A stretch of DNA of 64,000 nt from VRUG01 sp965372745 (lineage in GTDB: Bacteria > Planctomycetota > Phycisphaerae > Sedimentisphaerales > Anaerobacaceae), in assembly GCA_965372745.1 (NCBI GenBank), contig CBDVDM010000008.1:1-64000 (forward strand), written 5' to 3'. The position numbers and the translations under genes were made by a program. Below are positions 35,781 through 44,724 of the stretch, one piece after another. The notes under the pieces were generated by a model. That model was given only the letters and a program-made list of their open reading frames with translations, was not told the origin of the DNA and did no database searches. The stretch's first letter is position 1, and every line of letters begins with the position of its first letter.

Positions 35781-36469
35781 GTATCAGTATCGTGACCAAA
35801 CATAAACGTAAATCATTTTGGATCGTCAGAGAGCTGTTTCACAGCCTTTTGGTCGTTATTGGCGCGGTAGGATTGACTCTGGTTTTCTTTCTTGTGCTGC
35901 CGCTGATGCAGACCCTCGCCAAGCCGCTGACCAATGACCTTGTGGTGCGAGCCGTGGATACAGCCAAACTCGAGGCACCGGACCCGCCTCCTGAAATGGA
36001 GCCGGAAGAAGAGCCGGAACCAGAGGAGAAGCCACCAGAGTTGGCCGAGGATGTGCCCCAGCTGGATCTTTCACAGCTTGAACTGGCGTTAAATCCAGGT
36101 TTTAGCGAAGGCCTGATGGCTGGTGACTTTGCTGTAAATTTTAAAACCATTGTCTCCGCTGATAGTAAAGGTATTGATGCTCTGTTTAGTATTGCCGATC
36201 TTGACCAAAAGCCGCGTGTTATCTACCAGCCCAGCCCAATGCTTAGTAAAAAGTTGCGTAAAAAAGCTCCCGGCAAAGTGTATATCGTTTTCGTTGTTGA
36301 CCAGCGAGGCAGGGTAGAGAATCCCATAGTGCAAAAATCGAGCGACCCCGTTTTTGAAAAGCCGGCGCTGACCGCGGTTAAACAGTGGAAATTCGAACCA
36401 GGTAAACGCAACGGCCAATCTGTGAGGTTTCGTATGCGTGTTCCATTCGGTTTCCCGAAAGGAGAATAA
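35777..36469 (+). CDS. tonB: TonB-family energy transducer
   Basis: A 230-residue protein with an N-terminal TM anchor (LVVIGAVGLTLVFFLVLPLM), a Pro/Glu-rich periplasm-spanning linker (PDPPPEMEPEEEPEPEEKPP) and a C-terminal TonB domain (KVYIVFVVDQRGRVENPIV, then ALTAVKQWKFEPGKRNGQ). It transmits energy to outer-membrane receptors, most likely the one at 44718, since both operons share a promoter copy. The start is either the TTG overlapping the exbD stop or the GTG at 35792. Confidence 0.92.
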   Translation: MSISIVTKHKRKSFWIVRELFHSLLVVIGAVGLTLVFFLVLPLMQTLAKPLTNDLVVRAVDTAKLEAPDPPPEMEPEEEPEPEEKPPELAEDVPQLDLSQLELALNPGFSEGLMAGDFAVNFKTIVSADSKGIDALFSIADLDQKPRVIYQPSPMLSKKLRKKAPGKVYIVFVVDQRGRVENPIVQKSSDPVFEKPALTAVKQWKFEPGKRNGQSVRFRMRVPFGFPKGE

Positions 36470-36471
36470 AT

Positions 36472-37902
36472 ATGAAAAACATAAGATTGAATCTCTCACC
36501 TTTGAAATTTATTAATAGAGTTTGCTTTCTGCTAATCCTTGGAACAAGTGTTTGCACATTAGTACAGGCCGACACAGATGTTTCTTTGTTATACAAAACA
36601 ACCAAATTAAGCCAGTTGGAACTAGAGATATGGAACGATCCGGCATTTAAAAAACAGTTCACAGAAAGCTACATTGCCGAAACCGAAATTGAGCCTCGAG
36701 TGACCGTTGATGAACGCGAGAAAATGCTCAAAGTGTTTGAGCTTATATCCTCCGACAAAATGGACGAAGCTGCTCTGAAGCTGGAAAAACTCAGGAATGA
36801 AGCTGCGACAGCTGTATTTGATTTTACACTGGCGAATATCTATTTCCAACAGGAAAAACTCGATGAGGCTGCTGCGGTCTATCAAATCGCCGTCGAGAAA
36901 TATCCCAAATTCCGCCGTGCCTGGAAAAACTCAGGTTTAATTTATGTTCGTCAGAACGATTTTGAAAAAGCACTGCCTGCACTCACGCGCGTGATTGAAC
37001 TCGGTGGCGGTGATGCTATTACCTACGGCCTGCTCGGATTTGCATATTCTTCGGTCGAAAACAATCTTTCCGCCGAATCAGCTTATCGTATGGCTATCCT
37101 GCTTGATCCGGTCACGATAGATTGGAAAATGGGGCTGGCGCGAAGTTTCTTTAAACAAGAACGTTTTGCTGAAGCTGTTGCACTGTGCGGACAGCTAATT
37201 GATAACCAACCAGACCGGGCAGACCTCTGGTTAATACAGGCCAATGCATATATAGGTCTGAATCAACCTCTCAAAGCTGCAGAAATTTATGAATTAGTTG
37301 ATCATCTTGGCCAATCCACCTTTGACAGTCTCAACATGCTCGGTGACATCTACATAAACGAAGAGCTTTATGAAATGGCTGTAAAGTCCTATATTCGTGC
37401 TATACAGAAAAAGCCGCAGGGCAATATTGATCGTGCCATTCGTGCGGCCAAAGTATTAGCTGCTCGTGGTGCACTCAAAGAAACCCGACAGATGATTGAG
37501 CATATCGAGAGCCTACACGGTGACAGAATCGAAACCGACAATCGCAAAGACCTGCTGAAATTACGTGCCCGTCTTGCTGTCGCAGATGGATCCGGCGATG
37601 AGGAGGTTCGTGTGCTCGAAGAAATTGTTGCATTAGATCCTCTGGACGGCGAGGCACTAATTCTGCTTGGACAGAATAGCATCCGCATCGGTGATATCGA
37701 AAAAGCGATTTTCTACTATGAGCGGGCTGCAGCAATCGAAAAATATGAAGCAGATGCCAAAGTTCGCCATGCTCAACTTTTGGTCAAAAATGGTAAGTAT
37801 TCCGAGGCCTTGCCTCTATTGCGACGTGCTCAGATAATTAAACCCCGTGATAACATTCAGGAATACCTTGACCAGGTCGAACGTGTCGCTAAAACTCAAT
37901 AG
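36472..37902 (+). CDS. TPR-repeat protein of the TonB energiser operon
   Basis: A 476-residue exported protein (signal segment NRVCFLLILGTSVCTLVQA) with about ten tetratricopeptide repeats from residue 85 onward, for example AVFDFTLANIYFQQEKLDEA and AIFYYERAAAIEKYEADAKV. A TPR protein is the usual last gene of TonB2-type clusters. The start is 2 bp after tonB with AAGGAG ahead of it. It probably scaffolds the TonB complex in the periplasm; the exact role is not known. Confidence 0.88.
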   Translation: MKNIRLNLSPLKFINRVCFLLILGTSVCTLVQADTDVSLLYKTTKLSQLELEIWNDPAFKKQFTESYIAETEIEPRVTVDEREKMLKVFELISSDKMDEAALKLEKLRNEAATAVFDFTLANIYFQQEKLDEAAAVYQIAVEKYPKFRRAWKNSGLIYVRQNDFEKALPALTRVIELGGGDAITYGLLGFAYSSVENNLSAESAYRMAILLDPVTIDWKMGLARSFFKQERFAEAVALCGQLIDNQPDRADLWLIQANAYIGLNQPLKAAEIYELVDHLGQSTFDSLNMLGDIYINEELYEMAVKSYIRAIQKKPQGNIDRAIRAAKVLAARGALKETRQMIEHIESLHGDRIETDNRKDLLKLRARLAVADGSGDEEVRVLEEIVALDPLDGEALILLGQNSIRIGDIEKAIFYYERAAAIEKYEADAKVRHAQLLVKNGKYSEALPLLRRAQIIKPRDNIQEYLDQVERVAKTQ

Positions 37903-37943
37903 AAAACCAATTGGAAATGTCACGTCTTTTTTATGTGATTTAT

Positions 37944-40049
37944 TTACCAGGCCTTACCCAGTTTTATAAGTTGTTGTTTTGCACTTTTCTGGCCTGCCCT
38001 TGCTGCAGTCTGATACCAATAGAGAGCTTTTTCAAGGTCATTTTCAATACCAATACCGTTTTCGAACAGTACTCCAAGCTGATACATCGAGTCAGTATCC
38101 CCTTCCTTGGCAGCTTTTATAAACCATAGCATCGCTTTACGAATGTCTTTTTCAACACCAACTCCAGTATGATATAATACTGCCAAATTATACATTGCTT
38201 TTAAATTTCCCATTTTTGCCGAACGCTCATAATACTCTGCGGCTTTTTTGCAATCTTTTTTTACAATGTCCCCCATATAATACATTTGCGCCAATTGATT
38301 CATTGCTTTTGTTGTCCCCTTTTGCGCTGCCTTTTCATACCATTCTACAGCCTTGATACCATCTACTTCAACGCCGCTGCCTTGGTGATACATTCTCCCC
38401 ACGTTATACATTGCCATCTTGTTTCCAGCTTGTGCAGATTCAACGAAATATTCAAGGGTCTTACTGTAATCTCTCTCTATCTCCTGCCCCGAATAGTATA
38501 TTAAGCCAAGCTCGAACATCGCATTATCATTGCCTACTTCAGCTGCCTTTTCAATCCACGCAATCGCTTTTTCAATATTTTTATCTGTTCCTATCCCCTT
38601 AAGATAAGCGTCGCCAAGCTTATACATAGCATAGCTGTTCCCTTCTTCAGCAGCTTTGAGATACAATTGCTCGGCACTTAAAGGATGTTCTTTTTGTTCA
38701 TGAGAAGCTGCCGATTTTGCCGGTTCCTGCAATTCGGTTTCTTCTTGAGTTTCCTTAACCGCTTCTTTGGTGAATTCAGAAGATGAGATTTTATCGACCT
38801 GTTCGGCTTCTTTTTGCACCGCAGTTGCGTATTGCGGCTCATTCGCCTGATCCTGAGTGTACGCCAATGGCTTATGGTCAGATGAGTTTTCTTTCGATTG
38901 TTCCTTATGTCCGGTTATTTTTTCTTCAACGTCGTCAGTTGCAATGTTATTTTCGATAATTGAACTAGGTAAGTCGATTGCCGTTTTATTATCGCCATGT
39001 TTTGCCGAAGACAAAACTGCCATCCATTGTTTAAGCAAATTTTTATCTGACTTTTCAGAATTTATATATAAATAACTTGTCCCTATCCCACAGATAACAC
39101 CTAATACTAAAGTCAAAGCAAAAGCTATTATAGAAATTTTAAACCTTGCAGCCGGTTTGGCCTTAATCCCAACTTCCTCTTTTTTTCTGCTTCGTTGTAA
39201 TACCTTTTCCATTTCCGCAGCTAAAGCCTCGATCTTCCACTGTGCTCTGTCTAACTGCTTAGCAGATTTCTTTTGCTGGTGGATGGCTTCAGCTTTAATT
39301 TTCTCTAAAGCTTCTTCATTTTCTTTATTCTGCTGTAAGGTCTTTTCTTTTTCCTTGGTCAACACTTCTATCTTCTTATCTGCCTGACTCAAAGCAGAAA
39401 ATAATGCTTCGATATTCCAATTTGCCTGGTGCAATGCTTTAGTATGCTTTTGCTGTTCGGCAGACATCTGCGTTTTAAGCTGCTCTATTATATCTTCATA
39501 AGAATCTTGTTTGGCCTCAAACTGCTTTCTGGCCTGTGTTTCAGCTTCAAACTTTTGCTCAACCTCTTCCAATTTCAAAGCAAACCTGTCCTTCTGTTGG
39601 GCGAGTTGTGTTTTTAGTTTTTCAATTGTCTGCTCGTAAGCTACACACTTTTGCTGTTCTGAATATTCATAGACAAAATATCTGACTTTTCCGCTTACCT
39701 CGAATGCTTTGAGGCTGTTTACATTCGGATTCGATAATGACGTAATTATTTCTATGGTTTCTTTTAACTGTTCAACCTTTCTGGAATTTAATGATACGGA
39801 TAAAGGCAATGCTTTGATAAGAACGTTTGTGTTATCTGCTGCATCCTCGGCTTTATACGTACACCCCATATTGTCTTCACTGAGTTGCTGCTCGATTATA
39901 TATCGCATGCCAAGCACCTGCCCCTGGCTGCTGTCGCCGAGCATAAGCATGCCGCACAAGCTGTTGTAATGCAGCATTGGTTCGCCGCAGTTTAGACAAT
40001 CCTTGGCGCTGTCAGCATTTTCGCAGTTACATAAGGGACACAAAATCAC
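37944..40049 (-). CDS. Zinc-ribbon, kinase-N-lobe, coiled-coil, TM, Sel1 membrane protein
   Basis: This 701-residue protein has an unusual build. It begins with a zinc ribbon (CPLC...CLNC, Cys 4/7/18/21), then residues about 45-135 resemble only the N-lobe of a Ser/Thr kinase (MGCTYKAEDAADNTNVLIKA, with the ATP-binding Lys). No HRD or DFG C-lobe follows; instead there is a coiled coil (about 135-295), one TM helix (ISIIAFALTLVLGVICGIGT, about 308) and, in the periplasm, six to seven Sel1 repeats (about 460-695). A Pho box precedes it on the minus strand. It may transmit cytoplasmic information to a periplasmic scaffold; this is inference. Confidence 0.75.
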   Translation of the reverse strand: MILCPLCNCENADSAKDCLNCGEPMLHYNSLCGMLMLGDSSQGQVLGMRYIIEQQLSEDNMGCTYKAEDAADNTNVLIKALPLSVSLNSRKVEQLKETIEIITSLSNPNVNSLKAFEVSGKVRYFVYEYSEQQKCVAYEQTIEKLKTQLAQQKDRFALKLEEVEQKFEAETQARKQFEAKQDSYEDIIEQLKTQMSAEQQKHTKALHQANWNIEALFSALSQADKKIEVLTKEKEKTLQQNKENEEALEKIKAEAIHQQKKSAKQLDRAQWKIEALAAEMEKVLQRSRKKEEVGIKAKPAARFKISIIAFALTLVLGVICGIGTSYLYINSEKSDKNLLKQWMAVLSSAKHGDNKTAIDLPSSIIENNIATDDVEEKITGHKEQSKENSSDHKPLAYTQDQANEPQYATAVQKEAEQVDKISSSEFTKEAVKETQEETELQEPAKSAASHEQKEHPLSAEQLYLKAAEEGNSYAMYKLGDAYLKGIGTDKNIEKAIAWIEKAAEVGNDNAMFELGLIYYSGQEIERDYSKTLEYFVESAQAGNKMAMYNVGRMYHQGSGVEVDGIKAVEWYEKAAQKGTTKAMNQLAQMYYMGDIVKKDCKKAAEYYERSAKMGNLKAMYNLAVLYHTGVGVEKDIRKAMLWFIKAAKEGDTDSMYQLGVLFENGIGIENDLEKALYWYQTAARAGQKSAKQQLIKLGKAW

Positions 40050-40149
40050 TATTTAGTTATCCTTATTTTTTCGTTATATTTTGCTTATAGCTTAAACATA
40101 GGACAGCTACGCCGACAATCGGTGTTATATCGCTTACACACCAATAAGA

Positions 40150-40203
40150 ACGATATATAAATTATGTTAGGTTAATATGAGGATTGTATTAGTCCTGTAT
40201 AAC
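40150..40203 (-). promoter_or_regulatory. Pho box and promoter of the kinase-N-lobe/Sel1 gene
   Basis: Read on the minus strand: GTTAT (40203-40199), CTAAT (40192-40188), CTCAT (40181-40177), CTAAC (40170-40166), a 10-nt gap and -10 TATCGT (40155-40150). The 11-bp steps and gap equal those of the pst promoters. The TSS would be near 40143, about 95 nt before the ATG. Confidence 0.55.
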
Positions 40204-40315
40204 AATGCAATTTTGCAGTAAGAAGTTGCCGACCACCATTATATATGTCAAGTGGTATATTTTTGCTCAGTCGCTTACAAATATCTGGCATTCATAGTTT
40301 GTTCGTAGTATCTCC

Positions 40316-41089
40316 CTATTGAAAATACTTGGAGCAGTCATGGCAGAGTATCTGGCCCGAGTCTATCTTTTTGCCTTCTCCGCGCAGTAACCTGTCACAG
40401 GCACCACACCTGATGCTATTGTCTTTGGCCTGACTAAAATCAGGTGTCACTTTTGGATATGTAGAATCTGCATTTCCTAACCTTTCGCCTTTTTGTTTAC
40501 GCCTGAAATCGTTTCTAACATACATGGCAGTAGTCTTTGGGCTTGCATGGCCGGCTTGCTGCTGAACCAATCGTAAGTCATGCACGGTATTAAAAAGTCT
40601 AACTATATAAGTGCTGCGCAGCATATGTGGATAAAGCGGCCCAATTCCGATATTTACACCAATGTTTTTTACCTTGTTATAGAGACTTCTGTATGTGAGT
40701 CGATTACCGCGCTCGCTGACAAACAAGGGCTCCTTTGGCTTGGTTTTTTTCCTGTACAGCATCACAAATCTCTCTATGCGTTCGGCTGTTTTTGAGCTAA
40801 TTTCGACCTCTCTGGTTGCCGTATCTGCTGAATCTCGAATCAGTAAAACACTTTTGCCGTGGCTTGTGGGCAGGTCTTCTATATTCAAATTACAGAATTC
40901 TGCAGGGCGTAAGCCGGCATTTACCAATAGAAAAATAATGAGTTCGTCGACGATTGCTCTGGTAGCTCCGGTTTGTCTTGCAAAATCAGCCTTATTCGAA
41001 ACATATTGCAACAGCTTTTTTAGTTGAGTTTCTGACAAATATTTAGCTGAAGTCGAATCGTTTCTCTTGCTTCTTGGCTTTATCATCAT
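40316..41089 (-). CDS. Tyrosine recombinase/integrase with C-terminal zinc ribbon
   Basis: A 257-residue site-specific recombinase with the catalytic set visible: Arg in NAGLRPAEFCNL, His-x-x-Arg in PHMLRSTYIV, His in QQAGHASPKT and the nucleophile Tyr in AMYVRNDF. The N-terminal SAM-like core-binding domain is absent or reduced to about 60 residues, so it is shorter than XerC/D (about 300). The C-terminus has CGAC...CHDC, a four-Cys zinc ribbon. It could recombine sites at the dispersed tRNA-Phe halves; this is unproven. Confidence 0.88.
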   Translation of the reverse strand: MMIKPRSKRNDSTSAKYLSETQLKKLLQYVSNKADFARQTGATRAIVDELIIFLLVNAGLRPAEFCNLNIEDLPTSHGKSVLLIRDSADTATREVEISSKTAERIERFVMLYRKKTKPKEPLFVSERGNRLTYRSLYNKVKNIGVNIGIGPLYPHMLRSTYIVRLFNTVHDLRLVQQQAGHASPKTTAMYVRNDFRRKQKGERLGNADSTYPKVTPDFSQAKDNSIRCGACDRLLRGEGKKIDSGQILCHDCSKYFQ

Positions 41090-41257
41090 CCGCCTCCCCG
41101 GGTAAACATGTAAGATTACAACCTAAACACAGGACATTATAACCATAACTATGTCATTTAGCAAGTAAAAATCGCTAACAAATAGCGCAGTTGTATACAA
41201 ATGGCCCTCGAATTTTTGTGTGGTCTTACATGCCAGAAATTTTGCAAATAGGTAGCC

Positions 41258-41438
41258 TTTGTAAGCAACAATTTTGCCGAGGCCAAAGTACCCATGAATG
41301 GAACGGAAGAGGGATTGGAAAAATTATTCTTATTCTAATACCAGCTTAATCAGCTTCTAACAGAAACATCTTACAAAGTCCCTGACAGTAAGATAATTAT
41401 GCTGTGTGAGCAGGAGTAGCAAATTTTATAGTTCTAAT
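41258..41438 (+). repeat. Duplicated Pho promoter/leader, copy B
   Basis: About 181 bp similar to 31635-31816, covering the Pho box, the -10 and the first part of the leader. The similarity ends at TTCTAAT (41432-41438), after which the two leaders diverge. Confidence 0.75.
41324..41377 (+). promoter_or_regulatory. Pho box and promoter of the beta-helix/TonB-receptor operon
   Basis: TTATT (41324), CTAAT (41335), TTAAT (41346) and CTAAC (41357) are in 11-bp register, followed by a 10-nt gap and -10 TACAAA (41372-41377). The predicted TSS is near 41384. Confidence 0.7.
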
Positions 41439-41694
41439 AAGAAGTGTGCGAGCTAACAAGAATTGGAAATACGGCTTTATCCAAATTAAAGCCTGTTGGC
41501 TTTGGAAGTGAATGTGGGTGATGTCAATTAACATAAAACTGTGAAGGAGAAAGGAGGGTGACAAAAGAACAAAAATAAGTATAGCGTTTAAGTGTATGGT
41601 GAAAGTTCAATTACTGAAGGTACATTAGTTGTTAGAAGTTAGTGTAAACTTGATAACTTGATTTTTTGTAAGAATAACAAAAAAAGGATTTATT
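41378..41694 (+). other. Long 5' leader of the beta-helix protein gene
   Basis: About 310 nt separate the predicted TSS from the ATG at 41695. It has a purine-rich stretch (GGAGAAAGGAGGGTG, about 41544) that could serve a six-codon leader frame. No known riboswitch was recognised. Confidence 0.4.
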
Positions 41695-43413
41695 ATGAAG
41701 AATATGAAAAAAGTCGCATTATTGCTGATTGCGATGACAGGACTTGCATTAGCTAATACTGCTATTGCAGGTACTAATGTCAACAGCAATATCACCGGAT
41801 CTGTGACGTGGACGAAGGCCAACCACCCTTATCACCTGAAGCAGCAAATTTACGCTGAGCCTGGCGCAACTTTGACTATCGACGCCGGCGTGGTTGTTGC
41901 GAGTTTTGTTGACGACCAGGGCAGTCTGGCTGTTTGCCGCGGCGCCAAGATTTACGTCAACGGCACAAAGGATGAGCCTGTCATCATGACCTCTGCCGAA
42001 GATGTGAAAAACTGGACAGGCAGCGTCGTTACCACCGGCGGTTCCGGTGGCACCGTAGACTCCATTACAACGCTCGGCGACCCCAAGACGGGTATCTGGC
42101 TTGAGCGCTGCAATGACTGGGGTAATCTGACGATAATGGGCGAAGCATTGATTTCGGCTTCCCATTACGGCGGCATTCCGGTAACGTATCAGGACGGTGT
42201 CGGCGAGCCTATCCACACGAACACGAAATGTCCGGACGGCCTAAATAAGAAGCAGATGGAAGGTTTAACTGCTGGTTTTCAGGGTGATTCAAAGGTACTG
42301 TACGGCGGCGACAATGACGACGACGACAGTGGTTCAATCAGCTATCTGTCGATTCGTTATGGCGGTAAAGTGATCGGCCTCGCTAATGAACTCAACGGTC
42401 TGTCGTTAGGTGGCCTCGGTCGCGAAACAGACATTCATCACATCGAAATCATGAACAACGTGGACGATGGTATCGAAATCTGGGGCGGCACAGTTAATCT
42501 AAGATACGTCAACATCTGGAACATCGGTGATGACAGCTTCGACGTTGACGAAGGCTGGCGCGGCAAGGTCCAGTTCGGCTTGATAGTTCAGGGCTACAGC
42601 ATCGATGCGAGCCAGGGTTCCGGTGTCGGCGACAACTGTTTTGAAACCGACGGTGCAGAGGATTCCGATGCACAGCCGGTGACAACGTCCACCATCTACA
42701 ACTTCACCGTTGTTGGTCAACCGATTGATGGTGATGGCGGCACGACCTGGCGAGACAACGCCCGTGTCCAGTATCGCAACTGTATCTTCATGGAACTTGG
42801 TGAAAAGCTTGTCAGGCCTGATAACACCGATGGCGATGGCTCCAATGGCTATGGTTACAACGGCACCCTGTCTTTCGCAGATACGTGGACTACGAATGCT
42901 GGTGTTCACTCGACGGTTAATCTCTGCGGTGTTGACCCGAATGTCTTGTACACAGTCCAAACTGACGGCAAGCTGGCGGAAATCACTGACAGCGTGTTCT
43001 ACAACAACTTACATGCGAATGCCTATACAGAGGCAGATGCCCGTGGCGTACGTGATGCTGCTAACAACAATGTGACCGCTACCAACAGCCCGATTCAGGC
43101 CATTACTCGCGGTGCACTGGTAGTACGGGGCGGCAAGAATATGCTTCCTGTTACATATATAAATCCATGTGCTGCTAACGATGCAGTAGTCAGTGTCGAC
43201 AAAGCACCAGATGATGGATTCTTCACATCAGCTCCATTCCGCGGCGGCTTCGGCCCTTACAACAACTGGCTGGAAAGCTGGACAGCAGTGGATGCATACG
43301 GAATGACTGATACATCCATGAACGTTCCTGGCAATAGCGATTTGGATTATGACGGTGATGTAGACTTTTCAGATTTCGCGGAATTCAGCAACAACTGGCT
43401 CCGAGGAATATAA
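41695..43413 (+). CDS. Secreted right-handed beta-helix-like protein with dockerin-like tail
   Basis: This 572-residue exported protein has a signal peptide (VALLLIAMTGLALANTAIAG) and an N-terminal block typical of parallel beta-helix proteins (YAEPGATLTIDAGVVV, then IYVNGTKDEPVIMTSAEDV). Gly/Asn/Asp-rich turns run throughout (YGGDNDDDDSGSISYLSIRY). The C-terminus, DLDYDGDVDFSDFAEFSNNW, is an EF-hand/dockerin-like calcium motif common at the end of planctomycete secreted proteins. No catalytic residues could be assigned. AAAGGA precedes the ATG. As first gene of a Pho-controlled operon with a TonB receptor, a role in capturing a phosphorus source at the surface is inferred. Confidence 0.75.
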   Translation: MKNMKKVALLLIAMTGLALANTAIAGTNVNSNITGSVTWTKANHPYHLKQQIYAEPGATLTIDAGVVVASFVDDQGSLAVCRGAKIYVNGTKDEPVIMTSAEDVKNWTGSVVTTGGSGGTVDSITTLGDPKTGIWLERCNDWGNLTIMGEALISASHYGGIPVTYQDGVGEPIHTNTKCPDGLNKKQMEGLTAGFQGDSKVLYGGDNDDDDSGSISYLSIRYGGKVIGLANELNGLSLGGLGRETDIHHIEIMNNVDDGIEIWGGTVNLRYVNIWNIGDDSFDVDEGWRGKVQFGLIVQGYSIDASQGSGVGDNCFETDGAEDSDAQPVTTSTIYNFTVVGQPIDGDGGTTWRDNARVQYRNCIFMELGEKLVRPDNTDGDGSNGYGYNGTLSFADTWTTNAGVHSTVNLCGVDPNVLYTVQTDGKLAEITDSVFYNNLHANAYTEADARGVRDAANNNVTATNSPIQAITRGALVVRGGKNMLPVTYINPCAANDAVVSVDKAPDDGFFTSAPFRGGFGPYNNWLESWTAVDAYGMTDTSMNVPGNSDLDYDGDVDFSDFAEFSNNWLRGI

Positions 43414-43439
43414 TCAATATCTTCAGTAGGATATAAATT

Positions 43440-43489
43440 GCGATCTGATAGCAGTGATTGATACAACGTTCTGTTATCAGATCGCTTTT
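43440..43489 (+). terminator. Intrinsic terminator/attenuator after the beta-helix gene
   Basis: A 15-bp stem (GCGATCTGATAGCAG with CTGTTATCAGATCGC, one G-U pair) encloses a 16-nt loop and is followed by TTTTA. It lies inside the operon, before the lipoprotein gene at 43501, so it should lower expression of the two downstream genes relative to the beta-helix protein. Confidence 0.75.
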
Positions 43490-43500
43490 ACAGTAATAAT

Positions 43501-44724
43501 ATGCATACAATAATAGCAAAATTAAGATTACATTTTTTACTGTTAGCTGGTACTGCACTTTTTATATTTACTTGCAGTTGTGACAGGAAGGCCGGAGAAG
43601 CTGCTGTTTCGGATAAACCGCTTGCTGTTTTTCAGAACAAACTAATTGATATTGCTTTTGAAACGGCGACCTCAATCCCAGTTAATCCACATATCAAAGA
43701 CCGCTCAAGAGCACAGGCAGCGGTTGTTGAGACATGTTTAGAACTAAGTCAATCCAAACGGGCACTCGGATTTATTGAAAGAATCGATAACTGGCGCCGT
43801 GGTTCATGCTATGCCGACCTGGCTTTTTACTGTGTTCAGCACGGCTACACCGTTGATGTAGAGCGCTACTTAAATCTCGCCGGTCAGATTTCCGAAACTG
43901 CCGAAGACTGGCGCAGAGACCGTATCAGAATAAAAATTGCCAAAACGCACACCGTGCTGGGACAGACCAAGCAGGCCAATCAGTTTGAAGCGGATGTGGT
44001 GGATTCCGAAGCAGGTAAAGTGGCAGGAGTTAAGGCGATGATTAGCGATGCAGATTCTTTCGATGAGCAGATGAAAACGCTGGAAGCGTTGATTGCAATT
44101 GGTAATTTCGATATCTTGAAAAACGTGCTGCAAGCTTATGCTCAGCTTTTTAACCGTTTTTATAACGATACAAAACAGCGTTCACTGGCAGAAGAGAAAA
44201 TTAAAACTTCATGGGACAAATTACCGGTTTTTATTCGGATGGAATTGCTCATGGAACTGGCCGGGTTTGCACTGGACCACGAGGATCAAAACAAGGCGAT
44301 TGAGTTGGTTAACGAAGCACAGCTTCTTATGGATGACCACCAATGGCCGCTGGAACACCGCATTCCCATGATGGCGAAATTGGTTGGGCTACGTTTCCGT
44401 GCTGGCGATATTGAAAATGCCAGAACCGATGCGGATACTGCTATCGCTCTTTTTAATGCCCAAAAAAGTAAGATTGTGAACATCTACAGGGCGGAAGCGC
44501 TTCGCCCCCTTGCCCAGGCATATCAATCGATTGGCGACACAGAGGCAGCGCTGTCTGTTTATAAACAAGTTGTTGAAGAAGGTGTTAAAAATCCCAATTC
44601 CAGACCATGTGCTGAAGACTTGTCCGCCACCTGCTGCTCTATGGCTTTGTACGCTGTAGAACCTGATGCTGAACTTTGGATACGGATTCATCAGATTAGT
44701 GAGGAATTGGGTCAACCATGGTAA
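43501..44724 (+). CDS. Helical-repeat (TPR-like) lipoprotein upstream of the TonB receptor
   Basis: A 407-residue protein with a lipoprotein-type signal (FLLLAGTALFIFTCSC) and an all-helical body with degenerate TPR-like repeats (IPMMAKLVGLRFRAGDIENA, RPLAQAYQSIGDTEAALSVY). No enzyme motif is seen. Its 3' end overlaps the TonB-receptor gene by 7 bp, so the two are coupled. It may assist receptor assembly or function; there is no direct evidence. Confidence 0.7.
   Translation: MHTIIAKLRLHFLLLAGTALFIFTCSCDRKAGEAAVSDKPLAVFQNKLIDIAFETATSIPVNPHIKDRSRAQAAVVETCLELSQSKRALGFIERIDNWRRGSCYADLAFYCVQHGYTVDVERYLNLAGQISETAEDWRRDRIRIKIAKTHTVLGQTKQANQFEADVVDSEAGKVAGVKAMISDADSFDEQMKTLEALIAIGNFDILKNVLQAYAQLFNRFYNDTKQRSLAEEKIKTSWDKLPVFIRMELLMELAGFALDHEDQNKAIELVNEAQLLMDDHQWPLEHRIPMMAKLVGLRFRAGDIENARTDADTAIALFNAQKSKIVNIYRAEALRPLAQAYQSIGDTEAALSVYKQVVEEGVKNPNSRPCAEDLSATCCSMALYAVEPDAELWIRIHQISEELGQPW

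Noticed and set aside
40090..41238. Terminal repeats defining the integrase as an insertion element
   Set aside because: The flanking AAACA(T/C)AGGACA near-repeats and TGCCAGA-type inverted matches are short and imperfect and no target duplication was found.
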